Positions 1 to 7,871 of a stretch of DNA of 27,503 nucleotides are shown one piece after another. The stretch is taken from the NCBI RefSeq assembly GCF_019424165.1, contig NZ_JAHZAA010000034.1, positions 1 to 27,503 on the forward strand. Reading direction: 5' to 3'. How positions within the stretch are numbered: position 1 is the stretch's first letter; each line of letters begins with the position of its first letter. The position numbers were made by a program, and so were the translations under genes. Source of the DNA: Desulfovibrio sp. (GTDB lineage Bacteria > Desulfobacterota > Desulfovibrionia > Desulfovibrionales > Desulfovibrionaceae). Under the pieces are notes generated by a model. The model worked only from the letters and a program-made list of their open reading frames with translations. It had not been told where the DNA came from and made no database searches.

Positions 1-1338
1 GGGCACGAAAGGTGAAAGAGCCGCCGTAACCTGAAGGCGCGGGCCGCCACGCCCGGCAGCATCGCGCACCTTGAGGCAGGTTTCGGTGATGGCGGAAAGG
101 TCATCGTCTGTTTCTGTGGGCAGGCCGATCATAAAGTAGAGCTTTACCTGCCGCCAGCCGTGCTCAAGCAGCTTCTGGGCGTGCAGCAGCAGCTCTTCTT
201 CGGTTATGCCTTTGTTGATGACGTCACGCAGCCGCTGGCTGCCTGCCTCCGGAGCAAGGGTGCAGCCGGTGCGGCGCAGGTCGGCCATCCGTTCGATGAT
301 TTCGTCATCAATGGAGCCTACGCGCAATGATGGCAGGGAAAGGCCAATCTGCTCGCGGGCGCAGCGGTCAAGTACGCCAAAGCACAGGGTCTTCAGCGCG
401 GAAAAATCTCCGGTGCTGAGAGAAAGAAAGGAAATTTCGTCAAAACCCGTTTCACTCAGGCACTGGTCCAGCAGCGTCTGGATGGTTTCAAGTGAGCGTT
501 CCCGAACGGGACGGTACACCATTCCTGCATGGCAGAATCGACAGCCACGGGTACACCCGCGCGCGATTTCCAGCGACAGCCTGTTGTGCACGGCCCCTAC
601 GGGAACGACCTGTCTTGCGGGATAGGGGGTATTATTGATGTCTGCCACGATACGGCGCGCCGGGCGGGTATAGTCCGCTATCAGAGGAACGGGGGGCGCA
701 GAAGGGGCTTCCGGGCGAGCGGCAAAAAGCGAAGGCACATAAATGCCGGGTATATGGCGTGCCTCAAGGAGCATCCGTTCACGGGGCCAGCCTTCGTCCA
801 GGGCTTTTTCGAGCAACTGTAGCACATCGGGCAGGCTTTCTTCGCCATCGCCAAGAACCATGATGTCAATGAAGGGCGTCAAAGGTTCGGCGCTGAGCAG
901 GGCTCCGCCTCCGGCAATAATCAGGGGACAGGACGTCAGATCCTGCGGCCGGTCGGCTGTGCGTAGGGGAATGCCCGCCAGATCAAGCATATAAAGCACG
1001 TTTGTATAGCAAAGTTCGTGCGTTATGGAAAAACTCAGGCAGTGGATCTGCGCCAGGGGCGTGTCTGACTCCAGCGTTGCCAGCGGCGTATTGTGCGCGC
1101 GCAGGATTTCTGCGGCTTCGCGTTCGGGGGCCATGACCCTTTCAGCCCACCATTGGGGGCGTCTGTTGACGATATTGTACAGAATTTTTTGCCCCAGATA
1201 GGACATGCCGACATCATAGGTGTCGGGAAAGGCCAGAGCTACACGCAGGCGCACCTGGCTGGGGTCCTTGCGACAGGCATTGTCTTCAATACCCGCATAG
1301 CGGCTGGGCTTCGGCAAAAGGGGCAAAAGGGAACGCAT
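1..1338 (-). CDS. B12-binding-type radical SAM protein, C-terminus beyond the window
   Basis: Only the first 446 residues are present; the frame is open to the window edge. Residues about 30-180 resemble a cobalamin-binding-like N-terminal domain (LGDGEESLPD near 162-171). The radical SAM cluster motif CTRGCRFC gives cysteines 262, 266 and 269, and later GSQRLRDVINKG and YFMIGLPTE are typical of the TIM-barrel core. The overall pattern is that of the uncharacterised TIGR03960-like family, found in many anaerobes and sometimes fused to a DUF2344 domain. The fusion, if present, lies off the window. I chose the ATG at 1338 because GAGGA lies 6 nt before it; an in-frame ATG at 1350 has no Shine-Dalgarno. 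The substrate is unknown. The family call is by remembered motif; the radical SAM assignment itself is firm. Confidence 0.88.
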   Translation of the reverse strand, partial: MRSLLPLLPKPSRYAGIEDNACRKDPSQVRLRVALAFPDTYDVGMSYLGQKILYNIVNRRPQWWAERVMAPEREAAEILRAHNTPLATLESDTPLAQIHCLSFSITHELCYTNVLYMLDLAGIPLRTADRPQDLTSCPLIIAGGGALLSAEPLTPFIDIMVLGDGEESLPDVLQLLEKALDEGWPRERMLLEARHIPGIYVPSLFAARPEAPSAPPVPLIADYTRPARRIVADINNTPYPARQVVPVGAVHNRLSLEIARGCTRGCRFCHAGMVYRPVRERSLETIQTLLDQCLSETGFDEISFLSLSTGDFSALKTLCFGVLDRCAREQIGLSLPSLRVGSIDDEIIERMADLRRTGCTLAPEAGSQRLRDVINKGITEEELLLHAQKLLEHGWRQVKLYFMIGLPTETDDDLSAITETCLKVRDAAGRGGPRLQVTAALSPFVP

Positions 1339-1619
1339 AGACTTCCTCATTGAAAGTTTTGCAACAGATATATGTCTGTACGGGTTCGCTGGGTGCGCGA
1401 CAGCTTTTGGCGCAGCGCAATAAAAAACGGCGGCATTGCTTTTCTGTCAGCCTTGCCGTCCGGGAATCTTCGGTCGTCCCGCAAATGGAGCCGCCGCATT
1501 TTCAGAGCAGCGCTGCTTTCCAATTGTCCTGGCGGCTGTGCGCGGGCAGACATTCGCCATGAAGGGGCAGGCGCAGTGTATCCGCACGGCTAAACGCCGC
1601 CGTGGGCGTTTGGGCAATG

Positions 1620-1639
1620 TTGAAAATACATATTCTCAA
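1620..1639. promoter_or_regulatory. 20-bp near-palindrome, candidate operator (copy 1)
   Basis: The sequence reads TTGAAAAT-ACAT-ATTCTCAA, an 8-4-8 dyad with one mismatch between the arms. The same dyad, with perfect arms, occurs at 24358-24377. It lies about 280 bases upstream of the radical SAM start. The shape resembles an operator for a dimeric regulator; the regulator is unknown. Confidence 0.4.
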
Positions 1640-1696
1640 CGGCGTCATGTGCCAATGATAGGCCGCTCAGGCATGAAAGTAAAAGCAGGGTATGAA

Positions 1697-1721
1697 AAGG
1701 GCGGCACATGGGGCCGCCCTT
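1697..1721 (-). terminator. Terminator hairpin after the 113-residue hypothetical gene
   Basis: A perfect 9-bp GC-rich stem (1697-1705 with 1713-1721) encloses a 7-nt loop. On the minus strand the stem is followed by TTTTCAT, a short U-tract. It sits 26 bases past the stop codon at 1748, the expected place for an intrinsic terminator. Confidence 0.7.
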
Positions 1722-1747
1722 GAAAAAAACTGAACAGGAAACAGGAC

Positions 1748-2089
1748 TTATTTTATAAGGCCGCTGCCGGAGCCGCTGAACGGCTCGGAGCTGAACTGCA
1801 TTTTGCCAAGCCCGCCAGCCACGGTAAGGTTGGTGCAGGCTTCGATGTACTTGTCCTGAAGTTCCTTTGGGGTGTTGGCGTAGCGGTAGAGGAAATTTTT
1901 TCCTTCCAGGCTGCCGTCAAATTCGGGCTCAAAGGGATAGCCATAGGGCAGCATCATCATCTGCACGCCCTGCTGGGTGGGTATGCTCTGGATGGCGGCC
2001 ACGTCATTAAGGCAGTCTTTTTCGGCATCATACTTGCCAATGACCAGTTCACCCGTTACCAGCTTCATCAAACGAATATCGTAAGCCAT
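1748..2089 (-). CDS. Hypothetical protein, 113 residues, possibly Sm-like fold
   Basis: I do not recognise a named family. The protein begins MAYDIRLMKLVTGELVIGKY. This resembles small Sm-fold-like proteins of phages and bacteria that start with a short strand, then a K-L-x-T/S-G-E-x-V-I-G motif, and end with an L-x-D-x-Y helix (here KELQDKYIEAC). That comparison is an inference from pattern only. The C-terminus is glycine- and serine-rich (SGSGSGLIK). The frame stays open upstream to 2212, but AGGAG lies 7 nt before the ATG at 2089, so I chose that start. It has its own sigma-70-like promoter and its own terminator, so it is probably monocistronic. It is divergent from rnc with about 100 bp between them. 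Confidence 0.75.
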   Translation of the reverse strand: MAYDIRLMKLVTGELVIGKYDAEKDCLNDVAAIQSIPTQQGVQMMMLPYGYPFEPEFDGSLEGKNFLYRYANTPKELQDKYIEACTNLTVAGGLGKMQFSSEPFSGSGSGLIK

Positions 2090-2116
2090 GCTTTGCTCCT
2101 GAATGTTAATGGCTTG

Positions 2117-2145
2117 TAGGTAGGCATTGAAGCAGCGCATGTCAA
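2117..2145 (-). promoter_or_regulatory. Sigma-70-type promoter of the 113-residue hypothetical gene
   Basis: On the minus strand TTGACA (2140-2145) is followed after 17 nt by TACCTA (2117-2122). The -35 is perfect and the spacing ideal. The predicted start is about 20 nt before the Shine-Dalgarno of the gene starting at 2089. Confidence 0.6.
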
Positions 2146-2156
2146 GGCATTTTCTG

Positions 2157-2184
2157 TTGCCTTGGCTGCCGAAAAGACTAAAAT
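2157..2184 (+). promoter_or_regulatory. Promoter of rnc, predicts a leaderless transcript
   Basis: TTGCCT (2157-2162), 16 nt, then TAAAAT (2179-2184). Only 6 nt separate the -10 box from the rnc ATG at 2191, so transcription should begin at or next to the A of the start codon. No Shine-Dalgarno precedes that ATG. Confidence 0.5.
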
Positions 2185-2190
2185 ACCGCC

Positions 2191-2922
2191 ATGCATAATT
2201 TTGACGCTTCATCAGAATACACTTCGTCCAGGGCGCTTGAGCTTGTGAAAAAGCAGCTTGGGCATGGCTTTATTCGCAAAGATCTGCTGGTACTGGCCCT
2301 TACCCACAGTTCATGGGCCAATGAGTGCGGGCCGGGGCAGGAACACAACGAGCGGCAGGAATTTCTTGGAGACGCCGTTCTGGAGCTTTGCGTCTCGTGG
2401 GAGCTCTACCGGCGCTTTCCCTCCGCTCGCGAAGGGGAGTTGACCAAGATGCGCTCCGGCCTTGTCAGCGCCGTAAGCCTTGCGGAAAGAGCGCGTGAGA
2501 TGGGTCTCGACGGGCTTTTGAAGTTGGGGCGGGGCGAGGAAAGTCAGGGAGGAAGAAAGCGCGACGCGGTATTGAGCGACGCTCTTGAGGCCGTATTGGC
2601 GGCCATTTACGAAGACGGTGGCTTTGCCGCGGCACAAGAGGCCGTAGGCCGCATATTCGCCGGGCAGTGGCCCAACCGGGCCGGGGACGGCAAGGCCTCC
2701 AAAGATTACAAGACCCGATTGCAGGAGGCCTCGCAGCAACGCTTTGGGCAAGCGCCCCTATATACGCGCGTGGGCAGCCATGGTCCCGAGCATTCAAAGG
2801 TTTTTGAAGTCGCCTTGCGACTGCCCGACGGCAGCGAATTTTCGGCCAGCGGCAGCAGTTGCAAAAAAGCCGAACAGCAGGCGGCCCGTATTGCTCTGGA
2901 AACCCTCGGACACACAGAATAA
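2191..2922 (+). CDS. rnc: Ribonuclease III
   Basis: A 243-residue RNase III, which cleaves double-stranded RNA such as rRNA precursors and structured mRNAs. The signature ERQEFLGDAVLEL spans residues 54-66. The expected metal ligands are visible: E57, D61, D130 and E133 (in LSDALEAVLAAIY). A double-stranded RNA binding domain follows from about residue 171 (KDYKTRLQEASQ) to about 240 (CKKAEQQAARIALETLG). Length is normal for the family, with roughly 15 extra N-terminal residues. The ATG at 2191 has no Shine-Dalgarno, but a -10 box lies 6 nt upstream, so a leaderless mRNA is likely. It is convergent with the flagellin gene, with a strong hairpin between them. Confidence 0.96.
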   Translation: MHNFDASSEYTSSRALELVKKQLGHGFIRKDLLVLALTHSSWANECGPGQEHNERQEFLGDAVLELCVSWELYRRFPSAREGELTKMRSGLVSAVSLAERAREMGLDGLLKLGRGEESQGGRKRDAVLSDALEAVLAAIYEDGGFAAAQEAVGRIFAGQWPNRAGDGKASKDYKTRLQEASQQRFGQAPLYTRVGSHGPEHSKVFEVALRLPDGSEFSASGSSCKKAEQQAARIALETLGHTE

Positions 2923-3031
2923 CATCCGCAAGCGCCGCCGGGCAACGAAAAAACGTTGCGACCAGAGGGCTGCGGGGCAGCTCTTTTGGTGTGAAGTGGC
3001 TGTATGGGGCGGGGATGACGCAACTTTGGCT

Positions 3032-3056
3032 GGTCCGGGGGCACGGCCCCCGGACC
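3032..3056. terminator. Strong hairpin between convergent rnc and flagellin genes
   Basis: A perfect 11-bp GC-rich stem (3032-3042 with 3046-3056) has a 3-nt loop. It lies between the stop codons of rnc and flagellin. Neither side has a real U-tract, so it may be a Rho-assisted or bidirectional barrier, or may protect the mRNA 3' ends. Confidence 0.5.
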
Positions 3057-3094
3057 TCCCATCTTTGGTCTGCCACAGCCTATTATAAGATGAC

Positions 3095-4003
3095 CTAGCC
3101 GCCGATAAGCTGCATGGCCATCTGGGGCAGCGAGTTGGCCTGCGAGAGCATGGCTACCGCAGACTGGCTCAGAATCTGGTTGCGCACAAACTGCGTCATT
3201 TCTGTGGCTACGTCCACGTCGGAAATGCGCGATTCGGCTGCCTGCAGATTTTCCGCCTGAATATTCAGGTTGGTAATGGTGTTTTCCAGGCGGTTTTGCA
3301 TGGCGCCCAGGTGAGCGCGTATCTTGTCTTTGGAAATAATGGCGTTGGTGATGGCGTCCAGGGCGCGCTGCGCGGCCTGCTGGGTAGAAACGGTTCCGCC
3401 GTCACGCAGCTCGCCTGTCGCATCGTCAATAGCCTGGTTGCCTACGCCAAGGGCAGAGGCCGTGCTGTTGCCGATTTTGATGTAGTAATAGTCTTCGGCG
3501 GAGTCGTTGCCTGTGCCGAAGTGGACCTTGAGCTTGCCCGTAGAGGTCATGCCGCTGCCATCGTGCGTGTCGCTGGACAGGGAACCGTTGAGCAGGTGAA
3601 TGCCGTTAAAGTCCGTGGCATTGGCAATACGGGTGATTTCCGAAGCCATAGCCTGATATTCGGACTCGATCATGAGGCGCTGGGTGGAATCATAGGTGCC
3701 GGTAGCGGCCTGTTCCGCCAGCTCTTTCATGCGGGTGAGCTTTTCGTCAATAACGCCCAGAGCGCCGTCAGCGGTCTGAATCATGGATATGGCGTCGTTG
3801 GCGTTACGCGCGCCCTGTTGCAGGGTCGCGATGTCGGCCCTTTGCAGTTCGCGGATTGCCAGGCCAGCGGCGTCGTCCGCCGCGCTGTTGACGCGCAGGC
3901 CTGTAGAAAGGCGCTGTACCGACTTGCTCAACTGTGAGTAGTGAGCATTCAAATTTCTGGCCGTGTTTGCGGCCATCAGGTTGTGGTTAATAACCAAAGA
4001 CAT
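3095..4003 (-). CDS. fliC: Flagellin
   Basis: A 302-residue flagellin, the filament protein exported through the flagellar type III apparatus. The N-terminal D0/D1 region starts MSLVINHNLMAANTARN and continues with LSTGLRVNSAADDAAGLAI. The C-terminal D1/D0 region has NRLENTITNLNIQAENLQAA and ends LPQMAMQLIGG. The central variable region (about residues 150-210) is short, so the filament surface domain is small. The open frame extends upstream to 4060, but AGGAGGTG sits just before the ATG at 4003, and a sigma-54 type promoter lies inside the apparent extension. I use fliC for the general flagellin; Desulfovibrio often carries several copies under other names. No other flagellar gene is in the window, so this is a lone flagellin locus. 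Confidence 0.96.
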   Translation of the reverse strand: MSLVINHNLMAANTARNLNAHYSQLSKSVQRLSTGLRVNSAADDAAGLAIRELQRADIATLQQGARNANDAISMIQTADGALGVIDEKLTRMKELAEQAATGTYDSTQRLMIESEYQAMASEITRIANATDFNGIHLLNGSLSSDTHDGSGMTSTGKLKVHFGTGNDSAEDYYYIKIGNSTASALGVGNQAIDDATGELRDGGTVSTQQAAQRALDAITNAIISKDKIRAHLGAMQNRLENTITNLNIQAENLQAAESRISDVDVATEMTQFVRNQILSQSAVAMLSQANSLPQMAMQLIGG

Positions 4004-4043
4004 GGGACACCTCCTGGTGGTTACTAAGCTGTATCCACGGCTT

Positions 4044-4059
4044 TGCAATCCATGTGCCA
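4044..4059 (-). promoter_or_regulatory. Sigma-54 (RpoN) promoter of flagellin
   Basis: On the minus strand the sequence is TGGCAC-ATGGA-TTGCA, which has the invariant GG and GC separated by 10 nt and matches the -24/-12 consensus well. It is about 40 nt upstream of the start codon at 4003. Upstream is an A/T-rich tract (4060-4085). Control of flagellin by RpoN is known in several bacteria; the activator here is not visible. Confidence 0.8.
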
Positions 4060-4060
4060 A

Positions 4061-4427
4061 AAAAAATTATTTTTTAATTTAAGTATGTTATGAATGAATT
4101 GTGGGTGTGGGAATTTTTTTCCTCCCCCTTGGTGCGAAAATTTTGACGCGCAGGGCATTGTCTGCGGGCTGCTGAAGGAAAAATTTGCGGGCAGTGAAAC
4201 CGGCTGGTTGCAGCCGTGAATGAAAAAAGCTTCCGCGAGGAAGCTGTTAAGGATGGAGCAGGGGGCTGCCGGGCCATTCTTTAAAAGGATATTTTATCAG
4301 GACGGCAGGCTGCCCACAGAGCGCCCTGGTCTGCGCAGCATGTCATCAAAAGAACAGGGCTGGTTGCGATCATGCCGGTACGGGCAGGGCGCCTGTCGGA
4401 GCCGGCATTTTGATGTTTACCCGATAG
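4061..4427. other. Intergenic region between nik operon end and flagellin promoter
   Basis: No gene is supported. It contains an A/T-rich stretch next to the flagellin promoter, a small 6-bp hairpin (4201-4216) and a terminator for the nik operon (4222-4245). Enhancer sites for a sigma-54 activator could lie here, but I cannot identify one. Confidence 0.5.
4222..4245 (-). terminator. Intrinsic terminator of the nik operon
   Basis: On the minus strand a 7-bp stem (4239-4245 with 4228-4234) with a 4-nt loop is followed by a run of Ts (4223-4228). It lies about 180 bases past the stop codon of the fused ATPase gene. Confidence 0.7.
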
Positions 4428-6062
4428 TCATACCGCTTGCTGATGGCCTGCTGCCAGTTCAGCGGCGGCGCGCAGCAGATGTTCAAAAGATTCGTGCCTG
4501 CCCGCATCAAGATGCTGATCAGGACGAAATTCGTCTACCAGACAGCCTTCATCCAGAACGACCACCCGGTCGCAGAGGCGAAAAACAGAACCCATATCGT
4601 GCGACACATAAAGCAGTGACAAGCCCAGGCTGCGTTTCAGGCTTTCCAGCAGGTCCTGCAATTGCGCGCGCACTACGGCATCCAGGTCAGTCAGTGCTTC
4701 ATCAAGAAGCAGAATGTCCGGCTTGGGGGCCAGAGCACGGGCGATGCAGACTCGCTGCAACTGTCCACCGCTCAACTGCCCCGGGTATCTGCGTGCGCTG
4801 GACTGGGGCAGCTCCACCAGTGAAAGCAGCTCCGCCACACGTTTTTTGCGGTCTGCCGCTGACGCCAGCCCGTGGGCCAAGAGCGGTTCTTCAATGATCT
4901 CCCCGATCGTCATACGCGGGTTCACCGCGCCGCGCGAATCCTGAAAGACCGTTTGTACATGCCTGCGCCAGTTATTTTTGCGGGCTTCCGGCGCGCCGAT
5001 GTCTTTGCCCATAATCAGGACATTGCCTTCGTCAGGCTTTTCCAGCCCCAGCAGCAGACGAAAAAGCGTACTCTTGCCCGCGCCGTTGCGGCCCATGACA
5101 GCAAGACTTTCCCCACGGTGCAGGCGCAGGCTTACATCCCGCAAAACCTCCTGGCCGGGCTGACGCCGCCAGCGGCATGCACCATAACTTTTTTTCAGAT
5201 TACGGCATTCCAGCAGTACCGCCCGGTGGGGATCAGCATGTTTTGTTTCGGGGGGCGCTGCTGTAGTCTGCTTTTCGACAGGGGGACAAATTCTGGATGT
5301 ATGAAAGGCGTGCAGCAGTTCTTTGGTATGGGCATGCCCCGGACGGCGCAACAGCTCTCGGGCCGATCCCCGCTCCACAATGCGCCCGCCCTGCATGACT
5401 GCGATGCTGTCGGCCATGCAGGCGGCGGTGGTGAGGTCATGATCAATATAGAGTAGTGCAAAGCTGTGGCGGGCTTGCAGGCTTTTCAGCAGGCGAAGAA
5501 TGCGCGCCTTGCCTGGCAGGTCAAGGCTCGAGATAGGTTCATCTGCAATAATCAGCGGGCTTTTACGGGCCAGCGCCAGAGCTATCATAACGCGGTGGAG
5601 CATGCCGCCGCTCAGTTCAAAAGGATGCCGGGGCAGTATGGATTCTGGGTTGGCAAAGCCCACTTCACGCAAGCGCCGCCGCATGGCGGCCTCTTCGCGC
5701 CTGCGCGGCACGCAGCCGGTGTCTCTGAACGTTTCGCAAAAAGTATGCCGCACAGTGAAAAGGTGATCGAAGCAGTCGCCGGGGTTTTGCATGATCAGCG
5801 CGGGAGCACCCCCGGCAATGCGGATATTTCCTTTTTCCTGCTGCACACCGGGGGGCAGCAGGCCCATGACCGCCATGGCGGTGAGGGATTTGCCCGATCC
5901 GCTGGACCCCATGAGAGCCAGTGTTTCCCCCGCGTGAATGCTCAGGGAAATATGGTCCACAAGCCTCGGTGTTTCTGGTTCGGCAGCTTTCAGGCAAAGG
6001 TCGCGAACCTCAAGAATGCATGGAGCGGCTGGCGGGCAGGCCGGTTTTGTCACATATTCCAT
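4428..6062 (-). CDS. nikDE: Nickel ABC transporter, fused NikD-NikE ATPase
   Basis: One 544-residue protein carries two complete ABC ATPase domains, where E. coli uses separate NikD and NikE. Domain 1 has Walker A GSSGSGKS (52-59), signature LSGGM (150-154) and Walker B LIIADEP (170-176). Domain 2 has Walker A GRNGAGKS (324-331), signature LSGGQ (430-434) and Walker B ILLLDEA (450-456). The second half has the NikE-like phrases VFQDSRGAVNPR and GQLQRVCIARALA. A poorly conserved linker lies near 255-280. The gene begins 1 nt after the nikC stop, so it is co-transcribed and probably coupled. It powers import of nickel by NikABC. The nickel assignment rests on nikA; the ATPases alone could equally belong to a peptide transporter. 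Confidence 0.9.
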   Translation of the reverse strand: MEYVTKPACPPAAPCILEVRDLCLKAAEPETPRLVDHISLSIHAGETLALMGSSGSGKSLTAMAVMGLLPPGVQQEKGNIRIAGGAPALIMQNPGDCFDHLFTVRHTFCETFRDTGCVPRRREEAAMRRRLREVGFANPESILPRHPFELSGGMLHRVMIALALARKSPLIIADEPISSLDLPGKARILRLLKSLQARHSFALLYIDHDLTTAACMADSIAVMQGGRIVERGSARELLRRPGHAHTKELLHAFHTSRICPPVEKQTTAAPPETKHADPHRAVLLECRNLKKSYGACRWRRQPGQEVLRDVSLRLHRGESLAVMGRNGAGKSTLFRLLLGLEKPDEGNVLIMGKDIGAPEARKNNWRRHVQTVFQDSRGAVNPRMTIGEIIEEPLLAHGLASAADRKKRVAELLSLVELPQSSARRYPGQLSGGQLQRVCIARALAPKPDILLLDEALTDLDAVVRAQLQDLLESLKRSLGLSLLYVSHDMGSVFRLCDRVVVLDEGCLVDEFRPDQHLDAGRHESFEHLLRAAAELAAGHQQAV

Positions 6063-6063
6063 A

Positions 6064-6876
6064 TCAGGCCCCCGCGGCGCGCAAGGCTGGGTCCAGGCGG
6101 TCCCGCAAGGCGTCGCCCATAAGGTTGCAGGCGGCAGTAGCCATGAAGATCATCAGGCCGGGGTAGAACATAAGCATGGGCTGCGAGCGTATGTAGTTGC
6201 GGGCTTCGGAGATCATGAGTCCCCACTCCGGGGTGGGGGGCTGTATGCCCAGGCCCAAAAAAGAAAGCCCGGCCACATGCAGAAGCATATGTCCCACATC
6301 CAGGGTTGCAAGCACCAGAACCTGCACGATGATTGCGGGCAGAAAGTGGCGAATGACAATGCGTGTGCGGCTCAGACCCATGGCCTGCGCTGCCAGGATA
6401 TGCCCCCGGCTTTTCAGGCTCAGCACATGGCTGCGCACAAGCCGTGTGTACCACGCCACATGGGTTATGGCGATGGCGATGACAAGGTTTGTCAGCCCGG
6501 CCCCGAGAATGCCGATAAGAAAAAGCGCCAAGACAATGGTTGGAAAGGTCATCATGGCATCGCAGACGCGCATGATGGCAGAATCTACCCTGCCGCCGAG
6601 ATAGCCTGCCATGGAGCCAAGGGCGAGGCTTGCCGCTACGATACAGGCGATAATGTACAGCACTGTGGACAGGGAGTAGCGGGCCCCCACTATGAGGCGG
6701 GAGAGAATATCGCGCCCCAGGTGGTCCGTACCCAGCAGATGGTCCGCACCGGGCGGCAGAAATTTTTTTGCCAGATTCACAGCTTCGGGATCGTGAGGTG
6801 CCAGCCAGGAGCCAAGCATGGCGCAGGCCATCAGCGGCAGCAAAATGAGAAGGGCTACGAGCGTTTTTTTGTTCAT
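6064..6876 (-). CDS. nikC: Nickel ABC transporter permease NikC
   Basis: A 270-residue inner-membrane permease of the DppC/NikC type. The N-terminus is one membrane segment (LVALLILLPLMACAML), followed by the family hallmark HLLGTDHLGRDILSRLI near residue 46. The binding-protein-dependent transport domain continues to a C-terminal DALRDRLDP. The EAA-like loop that contacts the ATPase is around AAQAMGLSRTRIVIRHFLP. The start overlaps the nikB stop by 4 nt (ATGA), and the end is 1 nt from nikDE. With NikB it should form the channel for nickel, probably as a chelate. Confidence 0.93.
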   Translation of the reverse strand: MNKKTLVALLILLPLMACAMLGSWLAPHDPEAVNLAKKFLPPGADHLLGTDHLGRDILSRLIVGARYSLSTVLYIIACIVAASLALGSMAGYLGGRVDSAIMRVCDAMMTFPTIVLALFLIGILGAGLTNLVIAIAITHVAWYTRLVRSHVLSLKSRGHILAAQAMGLSRTRIVIRHFLPAIIVQVLVLATLDVGHMLLHVAGLSFLGLGIQPPTPEWGLMISEARNYIRSQPMLMFYPGLMIFMATAACNLMGDALRDRLDPALRAAGA

Positions 6877-7811
6877 CGTCCTTCTCCAAGGCGGATGCGC
6901 GGATCGATCCGCGCGTAAAGCACGTCTGTAAGCAGATTGACAAGTACAAAAATAAGGGTGGTTACCAACGTAAACGTCTGGATTACGGGGTAGTCGTGAT
7001 TGTATATGGCAGAAACCACATACCGGCCAACGCCGGGCCAGTTGAAAATGTTTTCAACAATCACTGCGCCGCCGAGCAGTTCGCCGAAATGCATGCTCAT
7101 GGATGTCAGGACGGGAATAAAGGCATTGCGCAACACATGCTGGCCGATGATGCGCCATTTTTTCAAGCCTCTTGAGCGGGCATACATGACACTGCGGCTG
7201 TGCATGTGTTCCAGCATGCTGGCACGCACAAGGCGTATGTTGATGCCCATGGACATGAAAGAAAGAGTGAACACGGGCAAAATCAGAAATTCCGGGCCGC
7301 CTCGGCCCATGGCAGGCAGAATGTCCAGATGGCGCGAAAAAAGGAGCACCAGCAGAAAGCCCAGCCAGAACGATGGCATGGATACGGCGCTGAACGCGAA
7401 AATACGGGTGAGGTGATCCGGCCAACGGTCTTTGTACAGGGCGGCCGCGATGCCCAGAGGAACGCTGATGAAAATGGTTGCTGCCATGGCCCACATGGTC
7501 AGTTCGATGGTAGCGGGCAGATAGTACAAAATCTCGTTGAGCGCCGGATTGCCTGTAACGTAGGACAGACCCAGATCGCCCTGCAGGGCGGAGGCCAGCC
7601 AGTCCAGATACTGCTTCCAGAGCGGCTGGTTCAGGCCCAGGCTTTCGCGGGTGGTCGCCAGCAGGCTTTCCGTGGGCGGCAGACCGGATAAACGCAGATA
7701 TGCCATTGCCGGATCTGTTTTACCGTGGCGCAGGACGGCAAAAACAAAAACAGAAACTCCCAGCAGCAGAGGGAGCAGAATAAGAAGGCGGCGGCACAAA
7801 AAGCGTATCAT
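6873..7811 (-). CDS. nikB: Nickel ABC transporter permease NikB
   Basis: A 312-residue permease. It aligns well from memory with E. coli NikB: RLSGLPPTESLLATTR near the N-terminus, LPATIELTMWA, VSMPSFWLGFLL, and near the C-terminus a stretch rich in shared residues (GELLGGAVIVENIFNWPGVG) ending DPRIRLGEGR. The open frame extends to 7916, but those extra 35 residues read through the inverted repeat in the spacer and have no counterpart in the family. I therefore start at the ATG at 7811 (MIRFLCRRLLILLP), although its Shine-Dalgarno is weak. The 3' end overlaps nikC by 4 nt. Confidence 0.93.
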   Translation of the reverse strand: MIRFLCRRLLILLPLLLGVSVFVFAVLRHGKTDPAMAYLRLSGLPPTESLLATTRESLGLNQPLWKQYLDWLASALQGDLGLSYVTGNPALNEILYYLPATIELTMWAMAATIFISVPLGIAAALYKDRWPDHLTRIFAFSAVSMPSFWLGFLLVLLFSRHLDILPAMGRGGPEFLILPVFTLSFMSMGINIRLVRASMLEHMHSRSVMYARSRGLKKWRIIGQHVLRNAFIPVLTSMSMHFGELLGGAVIVENIFNWPGVGRYVVSAIYNHDYPVIQTFTLVTTLIFVLVNLLTDVLYARIDPRIRLGEGR

Positions 7812-7871
7812 GAACGGGTCCGCGTTGAGGTTGCAGGTATGGGCGACAGAGCCTTGCCGCCATGTCGCACT

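Larger units (their letters stand above)
1351..1747. other. Intergenic region, no convincing gene
   Basis: About 400 bases separate the start of the radical SAM gene from the end of the next minus-strand gene. Short open frames on both strands have no ribosome binding site and no recognisable protein pattern. The region holds a 7-bp hairpin (1592-1598 with 1605-1611), a 20-bp palindrome (1620-1639) and a terminator-like hairpin (1697-1721). The promoter of the radical SAM gene should lie here, but I could not identify it. Confidence 0.5.

Noticed and set aside
7041..7058. Near-palindrome GTTGAAAATGTTTTCAAC, similar to the 8-4-8 dyad
   Set aside because: It lies in the conserved VENIFNWPG coding segment of nikB and is explained by the codons.
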